Positions 12,296 to 22,478 of a stretch of DNA of 64,000 bases are shown here, piece by piece (position 1 is the first letter of the stretch; the number at the start of each line of letters is the position of its first letter). The notes beneath the pieces were generated by a model, which was not told the DNA's origin, did not search any database, and was given only the letters and a program-made list of their open reading frames with translations. Location: assembly GCA_026545765.1 (NCBI GenBank), contig CM048839.1:6621835-6685834 (forward strand), given 5' to 3'. A program made the translations under genes and the position numbers. The stretch comes from Plantago major (taxonomy: Eukaryota; Streptophyta; Magnoliopsida; Lamiales; Plantaginaceae).

Positions 12296-12822
12296 ACTGA
12301 GAAAAGTGTATTAATTAACTTCTTGCTTTTCGGCATACGTCGCTCACGAAAATGGCTCGTATATGGTTTACCATTCATTAGTGCTTGGTTTTTAGGGAGG
12401 GTAGTGTTAAATCGAGAGCTAACGTTTGTTATATTGAGATGGATCGCGTTTATATTAGTGAAGTTGAAAAAATTAATAAACACGATTGGTCTTCTTATAT
12501 ATAATAAAAGTTGATCTCGTGAAGTGCTACTGTTTTTTATTGTTGTTTATGCTGGGAAAGTGTATTAACTTCTTGCTTTTGGGCACTCTTTGTAAGTTGT
12601 TAACGAAAATGGCTCCTTATATATCGATTTTCATACATTAGTGTTTGGTTTTCAGGGAGGGTAGTGTTAAATCGAGAGCAATGTTATATTGAGATCAATC
12701 GCGTTTATTAGTAAAGATTGAAAAAATAAATAGGCACGATTGGTCCTTCTATAGCAAAAGTTGATATGGATTTAACACAATTTTTTTCGGGAGGATCAAG
12801 TGCTATTTTTTATGGACTTCTC
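12296..12822 (+). repeat. Tandem duplication in the F-box 5' intron
   Basis: About 12296-12531 and 12553-12822 are diverged copies of one another. Both contain 'GTGTATTAA...CTTCTTGCTTTT', 'AGGGAGGGTAGTGTTAAATCG' and 'CACGATTGGTC'. A third copy occurs in the pseudogene locus at about 16378-16506. No coding function is seen. Confidence 0.7.
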
Positions 12823-12898
12823 TGTGTTGGTGTTCCTTTTTTGCTGGATGCTCACTTGTAAAAAAATTATAAAATTGCAGGTTGACTTGCTGGTTCAA

Positions 12899-14937
12899 AT
12901 GGAATGTGATAAAGATCGCTTGAGTGATCTACCTGATCATCTTATAGCTAACATTCTATCTCGTTTGCCAACAACGGATGCTGTGGCGACTTCTAANNNN
13001 NNNNNNNNNNNNNNNNNNNNNNNNNNNNNNNNNNNNNNNNNNNNNNNNNNNNNNNNNNNNNNNNNNNNNNNNNNNNNNNNNNNNNNNNNNNNNNNNNNNN
13101 NNNNNNNNNNNNNNNNNNNNNNNNNNNNNNNNNNNNNNNNNNNNNNNNNNNNNNNNNNNNNNNNNNNNNNNNNNNNNNNNNNNNNNNNNNNNNNNNNNNN
13201 NNNNNNNNNNNNNNNNNNNNNNNNNNNNNNNATCAAGAGATTGGATACGCCAATGGACCTCTGTTGATAATGTTGATATCGATGATTCTGTTTTAATCAA
13301 AGATTCGATATGCGATATCAATGATTTATGGTTGTACACCCAAGATGATAAGGCAATATTTCTTAACTTTTTGAAAGATGACAAGGCAATATTTCTTAAC
13401 TTTTTGAGAAAAGTACTTGATATACAGTATCTTAGAGGGATCCACTTGAGACTTCCAATTACATCAGGGAGTCTATTATCTTACTCGACGCCTATGAAGT
13501 TGTCGGACATTGGTGTGGATTTTGTCTTGCACGACCGCCTTTTGAATACTGATTCATTAAGAAACTTGAGCTTCTGTAAGCTCACATGGACAATTCCTAC
13601 CAAGAAGCACTTTCCCAACCTTGTAAGCTTGAAGCTCGAAAATGTTAATATATTCAATGAGAATTCTAATGCCAGGATTTGGACATTCACTCTCCCTGCT
13701 GCAAAAGAGATCAATCTGAAAGATTGTTACTGAACTGCGGCTATAGTGGAAATCTATGCTCCTTCGTTGAAAAGTTTCATGTCTTGTACTGATTCATGGG
13801 AAATTCATTTTGACTACACAATTAGTATTCTTGGTGCCAAGCTTGAAAAGTTCTATTCTCGTCGTTATCCGGAAAACATTTTTCCAGTTGAAACAACAAC
13901 TGTTTCTGCCACTCTTGTAAATGGTGTAGATTTGAGTGAAGACAATGGAAGTATCCCGTATAGTGCTCTTTGTGCTAGAATTCTGTTGAAAGAATTCTCA
14001 TCATCTGTAGAGGATCTGACGTTATCGTTTTTCCTGGTTCAGGTTAGTTGTATGCTCGCTTTCTCCAGTTATACCGCTATTGGTTTTGTTTGTAAATTAT
14101 CTTATAATTTCTCCAAGTCTGCTCTCCAAAGCTTGGCCTGAGCGAGCGAATACTGACCATGGTGGAGTTCCTTAAAAACCTTGGTTTAAATAACCGATCT
14201 TGTCTTCTGATTTTCACACTTTGCAAGTATATGTGATTCAACGAAACTATTTCATTTGGTTGTTCCAGTTTTATCTATAAATTGTTTCTAGTGAAGATTT
14301 GCTGAACTTATTTATATTAACACTTACGTTCTTTAATGCACTTGTTTTGCCTCTGATCTTTCTGAAGGTTGTTCTGGATTATCCAGAAGGTTCTACTCTT
14401 CCATTATTCCAGAAGCTTGGAAGACTTGTTCTGTGCTCTAATGGTTATGATTACTCTGGTGCTCACACAGATGATCTGTTGGAGCTACTTTATGCCGCCC
14501 CTTTACTGAAAACTCTAGTCATAAACATGGTAAAACATACTCCGACAGTCCTACTTCACTTTATAGTACTGAGATTTTATTAAAGCTTTTCAATAATTTG
14601 GTGTACGTAAGGCACGTTTCAAATTTTATCCCCCATTTTGTACCAGGGCAAATGGAATTCTTATGACTATGATGCCATGGTGTCTGAAGTACCATCATGC
14701 CTTAAGACTGAACTTGTGGAAATAGAGTTTCGTATTATTCCAGCGAGTCATGTGCCTGAGGCGATTGATCTAGCAAAGTTTCTATTGGGAACTGCTGCAC
14801 ATCTGAAGAGGCTTAGATACGTGATACGTGGTGATCAGCGTGAGGATGATATCATGGAGATGTTATCGTCATGCCCAAAAGCTTCAACCAATGTGATCAT
14901 ATCTGTTGAAACCCAAGAGTGGAGGTGGATGTTCTGA
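12899..14937 (+). CDS. F-box/FBD/LRR-repeat protein (interrupted by gap and in-frame stop)
   Basis: Plant F-box/FBD proteins are substrate adaptors of SCF (Skp1-Cullin-F-box) ubiquitin ligases. The start at 12899 (MECDKDRLSDLPDHL) opens directly into an F-box, with IANILSRLPTTDAVATS before the gap. Model exons are 12899-14042, 14368-14529 and 14647-14937; both joins have GT-AG borders and keep frame. After the gap come 'WTSVDNVDIDDS', LRR-like 'LRNLSFCKLTW' and 'LKLENVNI', 'VEIYAPSLKSF', and in the last exon an FBD domain ('VPSCLKTELVEIEFR'). Two defects: 235 Ns at 12997-13231, and a TGA at 13731-13733, with homologous sequence continuing in the same frame beyond it. A 33-bp duplication (13343-13408) repeats eleven residues. 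It may be a recent pseudogene, or a working gene with assembly errors. The ATG lies 18 bases after a splice acceptor. Confidence 0.8.
12997..13231. other. Assembly gap (235 Ns)
   Basis: The gap falls within the F-box domain. Before it the coding text ends 'GCGACTTCT aa'; after it comes 'atcAAGAGATTGGATACGCC'. The pseudogene copy at 16715-16751 reads ACTTCTGTTTTATCC then AAAGATTGG, with about five bases between the equivalent points. The true missing sequence may therefore be only a few bases. Confidence 0.95.
13343..13408 (+). repeat. 33-bp tandem duplication in F-box coding exon
   Basis: 13343-13375 is repeated at 13376-13408 with few changes and stays in frame. It duplicates the peptide DDKAIFLNFL. 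It is either a small coding expansion or a local assembly artefact. Confidence 0.85.
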
Positions 14938-15951
14938 GGCCTGAGCTCGTTACCTTGCTGGGATCTGATAGTTGTCTAGTAAGAATGGTCCTTCATGCAA
15001 TGTTAGCGTGTTATTGATTTTGACTGTCTAGTTCCGTAACTTGGATGCAGTTTCTAACTTCTGGTATATCTTTCTAGTCGACCTTATTTTGAGATGTTTC
15101 TGCTAATGAAGTGTCTAGTTCTGTAACTGGGATGCACCGTCTAACTTTTGGTATATCTTTCAAGTTGGCCTAATGAATTTTGGTGATATTGTGTCGACTG
15201 TTATACGTAGTGCAAGTTTGGATGAAATCGAATGTCTCATCTTGACAAGTTCATGTGGATGATATTAGTTGTCTAGTTCTTGAACTAGAGTGCAGGGTCT
15301 TACTTCTGGTACATGAACTGTCATATTAGTATCTGTCAAATGTTATGGATAAGCTTTTATTGCCATAGATACAAAGTAGTAGATTAGAGATCTTCTGTAG
15401 ACTCCATGATTGATCTTTACATCTTCAAGTGCACATAAATCAAAGATCTCCATTACTTAAGCTAAGGCTGGTCCGACCCTTCGTAGCTTCCACTTCCAAA
15501 ACTGCCCATGGATGATGATAGGAGATGGCTAACTCCGTCTGTGGATGAAAGAAGCCATCAATACAACCGAAAAAACACGACGAAAAACAGAAACCGAAAA
15601 GAATGAAGGGAAGGTGAGGGATCATCATAGTTTATTTTAGGCAAAAAGAACCTCTCCCAACATAATCTGCAGCCATTTTTGCTCCTTTAGCCCATAATAT
15701 GAATGTCTATTTGACCACCAAGATTCCACCTCGGGAGGCGAAATTACATATATGAGATTTTTCCGAGGGTTACGGAGGGCGAAATTCAAAATTTTCGAAA
15801 ATATTACCTATAAAAAAATAAATTCCAAATTTTAGGGGGCACCCCATGCCCCCTAGATCCGCCCCTGTTCACGGCTGCTCCACAAAGTCGCCCATGGCCA
15901 ACTGGATGAGTACTCTACGTCCATACACTTGATGACTAGTAGTACCAAGCT
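14938..15951. other. 3' flank of F-box gene with short repeats and hAT end
   Basis: A motif around 'AGTTCTGTAACTGGGATGC...TCTAACTTTTGGTATATCTT' occurs three times (about 15029, 15116 and 15274), and again after the pseudogene at about 17570, so the duplication includes the 3' flank. The part ending at 15867 (CCCCCTAGATCCGCCCCTG) reads in reverse as CAGGGGCGGATC, a hAT-type terminus. No second end was found. No gene is evident. Confidence 0.5.
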
Positions 15952-17530
15952 TACCGCTAAACGTGATTCCCTTACATTTTATGGGTGTCCTATTCCTATT
16001 GACTCATTCTAAAAATATCAACAAATATACTTTTTTATTTTACGTCTCTCCTACTTCTTTCAATTATTTACATTTCTATCTCATATTGTTTATACTTTAT
16101 ACTCTGCATTTTTATTATCATTTTTATCTTATACAAAAAAATAAACTGTTAGAGAGTGCTTAGTCAAGAATTAAAACTCGTAAAACTTATATAAAACACT
16201 TAAATTTTTACAAAACTCACATTTTTAACTTTATACCAAACAGTGACTTAATTTATTAAAAACAATGTCGAAAATAAGTGAGACGTGTCAAATGGGATGG
16301 AGTATCGTTTATTGTATCTGCTAGCCTACATAAGCTTAGTGAAATTAGTTGCAGGTGAGTGCTACATAAACTCACATTTTGAACTTTTTGTACGTTGTTA
16401 ACGACAATGGCTCCTTCTATATCGATTGTCATACATTAGTGCTTGGTTTTTAGGGAGGGTAGTGTTAAATCGATAGTAATGTTATATTGAGATCAATCGC
16501 GTTTATAATACTCTGTTGAAGATCGACTCACGGTTTTCTGGTTCTTTAATTTCCAGCTTACCAGAGAGTCACCTAAGAGTGCGCAATATCCAGTGATCGA
16601 TCTTATTGTGTTGCACTTGTAAAATTGTAGGTTGATTGCTGGTTCAAATGGAAAGTGATAAAGATCGCCTGAGTGATAGCTAACTTTCTATCTCGTTTGC
16701 CAACAACTGATGTTGTGGTGACTTCTGTTTTATCCAAAGATTGGATACGCAATGGAACTCTATTTATAATGTTATATCAATGATTCAAAGGCAGGGGCGT
16801 CTCACATATTTCAGGGTCCTGTGCGAACTTGTAAGATTGGGCTCCGAAAAAAAATCTAAAATGAATAAACAATACAAAAAAGGCACGGCATACTATAATT
16901 GGCTCCGCAAAACAATACTAATATGAAAAAAAATCTTATTACTAAGAAAATTAAGAAGTTCAAAAAATACAAAGTAAAAATAATCATAGTTTAAATAATA
17001 ACATGACGATGAGTAAGGTAATACACACCAGATTTGAATTTGAGAAAGTGATTTTTCCATCAAAATATTCTACCACCAGCCCATTTCTAAATAGCATATA
17101 AGAATACTACTATAAAATTTGGGTTCCCTAAATTTTCGGGGCCCTGTGCGGGCGGGCTTCCCGCGCATAGCCTTAGCCACCCCTGTTCAAAGGTGGGTCC
17201 CTTTATGAACAGAGTAATTTTGAACAAGCTATCAACTGATGTCGTGGGAGCTTTTTATCCAAAGATTCGATCTATAATAGAGTTTCGTATTCTTTCAGAG
17301 AGGCATGTGCCTGAGAGCGATTGATCTAGCAAAGTTTATGTTGGGAACTGCTGCACACCAGAAGAGGTTACGATACGTCTATGTCGTGATCGGCATGAGG
17401 ATGATATCATGGAGGTGTTATCGTCATGCCCAAAAGCTTCAACCGATGTGATCATATCTATTAAAACGCACGAGGAGATGTGGATGGAAAGAGCTCGTTA
17501 CCTTGTTGGGAATAGTTGTCCAGTAAGATG
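15952..17530 (+). pseudogene. Degenerate tandem copy of the F-box/FBD gene
   Basis: 15952-16350 matches the promoter side of the left copy, 16378-16506 matches its intron repeat, and 16632-16790 matches the coding start (ATGGAAAGTGATAAAGATCG). A deletion then removes most of the F-box core: 'CTGAGTGAT' runs straight into 'AGCTAACTTTCTATCTCG'. A hAT MITE interrupts the copy at 16792-17185. The last exon survives at about 17270-17480 ('GCATGTGCCTGAG', 'GGGAACTGCTGCACA', 'CATGCCCAAAAGCTTCAACC') with frameshifts. The middle exons are missing. It cannot make an F-box protein. Confidence 0.85.
16792..17185. mobile_element. hAT-type MITE with exact 8-bp TSD
   Basis: It starts CAGGGGCGTCTCA and ends AGCCACCCCTG, imperfect inverted ends with the CAGGGG...CCCCTG termini typical of plant hAT elements. 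It is flanked by TTCAAAGG at 16784-16791 and 17186-17193, a perfect 8-bp duplication. The 394-bp inside is AT-rich and non-coding. It sits inside the F-box pseudogene. Confidence 0.88.
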
Positions 17531-18430
17531 GTCCTTCATGTAATGTTCGCGTGTTATTGAATTTGGCTGTCTAGTTCTGTAACTGGGCTCTAACTTTTGG
17601 TATACTATCTTTCTAATCGGCCATATTTCAAGATGATTCTGCAAAACTTCTGCTAATGAAGTTTTGTGATTATGTATGCATCGACTGTTATATGTTGTTG
17701 CAAGTTAGGATGAAAGCAGTCTTTTTGATTTGGACAAGTTATCATGAAGTTTGGTTGGTTCTGAGTTTAAATGAGTTCATCCATACTCGGTTAATAAGAA
17801 ACCGATCTCCAAAAAGAATTGGCGTTCGACTCGTTTACTTTACCGAGCAATCTTTATGTCTTTCTGATCTTAACGACTCACCCGAGTTTAAAAGAGTTAA
17901 TCCATACCCGGTTATATAATAGGCTAAAAAGCATTTTGACCTTTGAAATATGTTTGTTTGTGCTGTTTGCCCCATAATCTTTGCGAGGTTGCGAGTTGCC
18001 CCTGAACATTAAATGTGTCGTGAGTTGCCCCTAGGTTGCGAGACCATAGTCGGAACATGTATTACACCCAAATCGAAAAGCATTTATAAGGGACAAATCA
18101 CAACACATTTAAAAGTTCAAAAGATAACTCGCAACCTATCAAAGATCAGAGTGCAAATCGTATAAACATACAAACATCAGTGGGCAAATAAACCGATCTC
18201 CAACAGAATTGGACCTCGACCCATTTACTTCATCGAGCAATCTCTCTGTCTTTCTGATCTTAACGATTCGCCCAAGTTTAAATGACATAATCCATAACCG
18301 GTTAAATATCAAACAGATCTCCAAATAGAATTTGAACTCGACTCGATTACTTTATCGAGCTATCTGAACTCGACTCGTTTACATTGGTCCGACAAAAATG
18401 GGCCTCTAGTGACATACCAAGCCCAAATCC
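17531..18430. other. Intergenic region with duplicated segment and foldback insert
   Basis: A block with 'CCGATCTCCAA...ACTTTA...CGAGCAATCT' and 'TTTCTGATCTTAACGA' occurs at about 17800-17915 and again at 18190-18305. Between them, 17921-18189 is roughly self-complementary: 'TCTTTGCGAGGTTGCGAGTT' near 17980 pairs with the reverse complement of 'AACTCGCAACCTATCAAAGA' near 18126. This looks like a foldback MITE inserted in or between the repeats. No gene is evident. Confidence 0.55.
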
Positions 18431-18542
18431 CTTCAGCTCAGCATAAAGAAACTCAAAAATTACAATTGGGGTTTAGGGTTTTACATTCATCGTCTTCTTC
18501 ACACAGACTTGTACTGCAATCAATCGATCTGTAACAGCAAAA

Positions 18543-18704
18543 ATGTTTCCAGGTATGTTCATGCGGAAGCCCGACAAAGCAGCTGCGCTAAGGCAGCTCA
18601 AGAGCCATGTGGCTATGTTCGGAGTTTGGGTCGCCGTGATTCGTGTCACGCCGTACGTTCTGCACTATCTCTCCGATTCGGATGAACTCAAACTCGACCT
18701 CTAA
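18543..18704 (+). CDS. TOM6: Mitochondrial import receptor subunit TOM6
   Basis: This encodes 53 residues, close to the 54 of the Arabidopsis protein. It starts MFPGMFMRKPDKAAALRQL and continues with a single hydrophobic segment (about residues 22-42, VAMFGVWVAVIR then TPYVLHYL), ending SDSDELKLDL. TOM6 is a tail-anchored small subunit that stabilises the TOM40 preprotein channel in the outer mitochondrial membrane. The coding region is a single exon. A donor at 18719 (GATTTGAG|GTACTC) and an acceptor at 19724 (TTTTGCAG) suggest an intron in the 3'UTR, with the final non-coding exon near 19725-19990. The upstream CT- and CA-rich stretch from 18440 looks like its leader. Recognition is strong despite the small size. 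Confidence 0.93.
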   Translation: MFPGMFMRKPDKAAALRQLKSHVAMFGVWVAVIRVTPYVLHYLSDSDELKLDL

Positions 18705-19193
18705 TTTTCCGATTTGAGGTACTCGGATTCTATCTCAACTAGTTAATTTTACATTTACGATGTAATTTTGATGATTTTGTTAGTCTCCGAGTAGATTAAT
18801 TTGGTGGATTTTGTATTTTGTTTTGCTTGTGAATCAATCCTTGCATGATCTGGAATTGAAGAATATGTTTGTTTCTGCAGTATGGAAAAGTTTGGATTTT
18901 TTGTTCATGATGATTCTGAGAAATGAAATTACATTTTGTGAAATATTTTGTGTAGCATTTGTAATTACTAGTACTCTAATTTCTGAGCCATATATGAGTA
19001 AGCTTCTAAAATGTATCGAATGGAATTCCGCATAGCTTGCACTTTTTTGAGCTATAAATGTGATATGTCTAAGCTGTATAGGAGTAAGCATCGAAAACGT
19101 ACTTTTTTGAGCTATATAGTGTTCGTATGTCTGAGCTAAATATGAGTAAGCTTCGAAAAATGTATTGAATGAAATTCTGCGTAGCGTTGCACT

Positions 19194-19690
19194 GTCTCAT
19201 GGATTATTTCGAAATCGATCAGTAACTTGTTTGGCATGTTTACATTTCTACGGCTGAGGAAGTAATTTGAAGTGAATGGTTAATGCTAGATAGTTGGTTT
19301 GATACAGGAGTACTGATGCTCCATGAATCAAAATAAGAGCCTATGCACGTATACTAGAGTACTGTGAATATGTTGCAATAGACATCGTAATTATTCTGGG
19401 GGAAACTGTTTTCTTACATCAGCCTTAATATATGCACCATTGAGTTTCACTTTCTTATGGATTATTTTGAAATGGAACAGCAACTTGTTTTACATTTCTA
19501 CGGCAGTTTAGGGTTCATGCTAGATAGTTGGTTGGATGCAGTAAGTACTTATGCTCCATGAATCATATTGATGGCCTATGCGTGTATTCAATACTAGAGT
19601 ACTGTGAATACGCTGCAATAGACGTCATAGTTGTTCTAGGTGAAACTGTTCTCCTGCATCAGCCAGTTGATATATGCATGGTTTAGTTCT
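19194..19690 (+). repeat. Tandem duplication (~258 bp) in TOM6 3'UTR intron
   Basis: 19194-19450 and 19452-19690 share long words such as 'GCTAGATAGTTGGTT', 'TGCTCCATGAATCA' and 'ACTAGAGTACTGTGAATA'. They are diverged, so the duplication is not recent. Just upstream (18990-19170) a shorter 'GAGTAAGCTTC.AAAATGTAT' unit is also repeated. No coding role is seen. Confidence 0.75.
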
Positions 19691-20339
19691 TTGCTAATGT
19701 AAATTTTTTGTGACGATTTTGCAGCTTTTCGGGCAGACAAGCTTGTGAACTGGTTGAAGGGAGCTTATACTGTTGGAAGATGAACTTTTTTCTAGTTATT
19801 GTTTCTTTTTACCCTTCGATTCACTATGATATGAGTGCATGAGTTGTTTCAGATAAAGAGAATTGTTCTTGTAGTTCCAACATTTCATGTTCTGGTGAGA
19901 TTGTCTCATATGCCTAATTTGACATGTTATATCGGTTGATGTATGCGTAGAACTTTGTCATTCTCGCGTTACATATCCTGGTAGTTTTGTTAGCTGCCCA
20001 AGCCTATTCGTAGTGACAAGAGTTCAAGTTGAATTAGCATGGCTTAAAAGCTCGGATACCATCAATGAAACACTTGACCATAATCAGCCTGTGCTTGATA
20101 AAGATCATTACAGCATCTTTCAGAATTGAATTTGGATGCCAAATTTGCAGGATCCAACTAACCACAACTGTCAGCCGATGAGCTACAGAAATTACGTAGT
20201 TTGATAAAATGGTTTCACTTGTAAAATAGTAAATCCAACTTAAAGAACAAAGGTATCTTGCACACAAGATAAGGTAATTACTGAAAACATTCAGGAGGTT
20301 TATAGAACAACGTAAACGTCTCATCAAGCCCGCGTAATT

Positions 20340-20877
20340 CTCCTTCTGCAGCATGGCCTCGTGTTTCTTTACTTTAGTTTTACAGAACAACAAAGCTACA
20401 GAAATGTCATTCTTGCTGCAAAGTGATCTGACAATCGGATTAACAGTCGAACTCCCTGGACTAAAATGCTTCCTGCACATATCTTCATATAATGGTCTAG
20501 TAGAGTTATCTCTTTAATGCACATCTTTGATTTCAACTTTTCATATATCTCAACGGAAGCATCTATCTTCTTCGACTCCAAGCCTGCTTTGACCAGCAAA
20601 TCAAACACAAAAGGGGCAGAATCACAAGCTCTATAAGTTTTAACAATTGCGTCAAGTATTGTTACGGAGCTGAATAGCGAATTCTGAAAACTGAGATGAG
20701 GTGAGGGTATTATCAATTAGCAGAGAGCGAATGTGAGATCACCTGGTTTAGTTTTCGACCGGTGGTGGTGCTTCAGGATGGAAACTGCAGAGGTAACTAA
20801 CGTGTCATAATCGGACTGTGGCGATGCTGTTGAAGAAATGGGATTGATTCTGTGAGGAGAGGCAGGTTGGACGAAAT
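20340..20877 (-). pseudogene. Decayed pentatricopeptide repeat (PPR) gene fragment
   Basis: On the minus strand an N-terminal piece (about 20877-20740) reads SDYDTLVTSAVSILKHH, typical of organelle-targeted PPR proteins. After a frame change near 20745, about 20716-20510 reads SVTILDAIVKTYRAC and 'FDLLVKAGLESKKID', which are PPR motifs. The next stretch (20480-20340) reads 'STVNPIVRSLCSKNDISV' in a third frame. Full PPR genes run to 500 or more codons and have an initiator ATG; here the start is missing and the body is truncated. Its 5' end abuts a U6 snRNA copy. The part below 20340 is weaker and may also belong to it. Confidence 0.7.
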
Positions 20878-20968
20878 AAAATTGGACCATTTCTTGATTT
20901 GTGCGTCTCATTCTTGCATAGGGACCATGCTAATCTTCTCTGTATCGTTCCGATTTTATCGGATGTCC
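20878..20968 (-). pseudogene. U6 spliceosomal snRNA copy, 5'-truncated
   Basis: The minus strand reads GGACATCCGATAAAAT, then GGAACGATACAGAGAAGATT and AGCATGG, and ends GAAATGGTCCAATTTT. This is U6 from about nucleotide 10 to the end (91 of about 102 bases). The first bases (GTCCCTTCGG) are absent. Several changes from the usual plant sequence are C-to-T or G-to-A, as in methylated, decaying DNA. No upstream sequence element or TATA box was seen at the expected distance, so this is most likely a retrocopy, not an expressed gene. Confidence 0.85.
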
Positions 20969-21340
20969 ACGCAGGTACGAACTGCATTAAGACAACATTA
21001 TAGTCTGTCCATGTTGCGTATAGTTCTATCCATTACCCGTCTCTCTATATGCAAATTCATCTCGAAATCAATACTTTCACCAGATCAGGAAACGCAAGCA
21101 ATCAATTAAGAATAACATGTGCATTTCGAGTTGCTTAATTTTATATATATATATATTCTAGTTGCCCTAAATAAACACCAAGAGTAAGGCAAACTAGTAT
21201 GATTCTGAGAACAAAAGTCATAATTGATGCTTAAAGCCTAAGCCACGGCCCACGTGCCACTAATAGAGGAAACACACAACAATTATAAACACTAATAAGG
21301 AAACACTGAAATGTCAAACACAAATTACAACCCAAGAAAA

Positions 21341-22478
21341 CAGGTGCGGAACCAGAATTTTAAAGTGAAGGTGACGGAGTATTATAACATGGGAACTATA
21401 ATGTAATTTGGTTTTATCGGGCTAGGACGGGCCGGGTCAATTAATATTTTATACACTAAATTCATCATAAATATTTAAATATGAATATTCAAGTGAAATG
21501 AAAAAAAAAGAAAGAACTAATAAAGGCAACCAAAAATTAATAAATGATTCAAATTTTAAAAATTATCTAACAAAACACGATCCACTTCTATAAAAGTCGT
21601 ACTCTACGTATCTTCATAGTCTCAAAATCATCAGTGATCGAATCAATATCAAAACCCCCGAAAATTTCCTTTTCAATATGCATATCAAATTGCTAGACAA
21701 AAATTCATCTTCCATTGAACTCCGCAATCTTGTCTTTACATTTTCATGACGAAAAGTGCACGCTCAAAACGTGATTTAGAAACGGAAAGAGTCAATAGTA
21801 GCCTAATTAAACTATCATCAAGAAAGTATGAAGATGACTCCCGTGTTCTAGTCAACACTGTGCGCAACTCGAAAAGTGTAAACACATGAAGTTATTTTTC
21901 TGAATGAAGTGGTACTAGTTTTGCTTGCCTTTCTTTGAAGACCAACTGCTATTGCCTGCATTTCTTTTCTCTATGATTTTTACATTTGTTGATCTCTGTG
22001 CCTTGGGTTTGGATATCTTAGCTGCGTACTAATCATTATATTACACTGGACACTCTATTAATTTATACTTCCTCCGTCCCGGATCAAGCTTACCATTTTG
22101 ACTTTTTGCGTCAAATTTTTCCAACTTTAACTACGAATTAATCTTAAACCGCTAATGTAAAATGTTCAATTTTTTTATATAATGTTTTTTGATATAACTG
22201 TAATGTTTGTCCGTCTCTTTTAGTCCCTCCATAAAACCGTCACTCAGAATACTTACGTTAAATTTATCAAAATTTATAAATTTTCTCAACTTATTTAATT
22301 ATAAAGCCGACCAACTAAATGTACTAACTTATTCTTAAAAAAAAAACTAAATGTACCAACTAAAAAATTTAGAGGTGGCGGAACGTAAAATTTTCAAAAA
22401 TATACATATAGTAATAAAGAAATTAAAAAATAAATTTGGGGTGGCAGTTGCCTGTGGCGACTGCCCACTCCGCCCCTG
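21341..22478 (-). mobile_element. hAT element remnant with transposase C-terminal fragment
   Basis: The ends are CAGGTGCGGAACCAG (21341) and ACTCCGCCCCTG (to 22478), inverted relative to each other. Flanks are CAAGAAAA (21333-21340) and CAAGCAAA (22479-22486), an 8-bp duplication with one mismatch. On the minus strand between about 21860 and 21590 there is a decayed hAT-dimer tail: 'LLLTLSVSKSRFERA', 'MEDEFLSSNL', then in a shifted frame 'DIDSITDDFETMKIRRVRLL'. This resembles zinc-finger MYM/TTF-type hAT transposases. A Stowaway-like terminus (TTCCTCCGTCCCGG, about 22070) suggests nested insertion. Confidence 0.7.
22181..22422 (+). repeat. Left arm of a long inverted repeat
   Basis: About 240 bp here matches 25628-25865 as a reverse complement, with few changes. 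Shared words are 'GATATAACTGTAATGTTTGT', 'AGTCCCTCCATAAA' and 'TTATTTAATTATAAAG'. It includes the sub-terminal part of the hAT remnant. Confidence 0.85.

Larger units (their letters stand above)
2290..12880 (+). other. 5'UTR exon and giant first intron of the F-box gene
   Basis: About 2290-2451 reads as a CT-rich plant leader and ends at a strong donor, CTGG|GTAAGT (GT at 2452-2453). The next convincing acceptor before the F-box start is AAATTGCAG at 12872-12880, followed by 18 bases and then the ATG. The intron would be 10,429 bp, of which 9,540 bp is the copia element. This is a model from splice signals only. Transcription could instead start downstream of the element. Confidence 0.5.

Noticed and set aside
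12275..12514. 79-codon frame in the F-box leader intron
   Set aside because: It lies in a tandemly duplicated intronic segment and the second copy does not keep the frame.
20878..20968. Functional U6 snRNA gene
   Set aside because: It lacks the first bases, carries several substitutions, and has no upstream sequence element or TATA box at the expected spacing.
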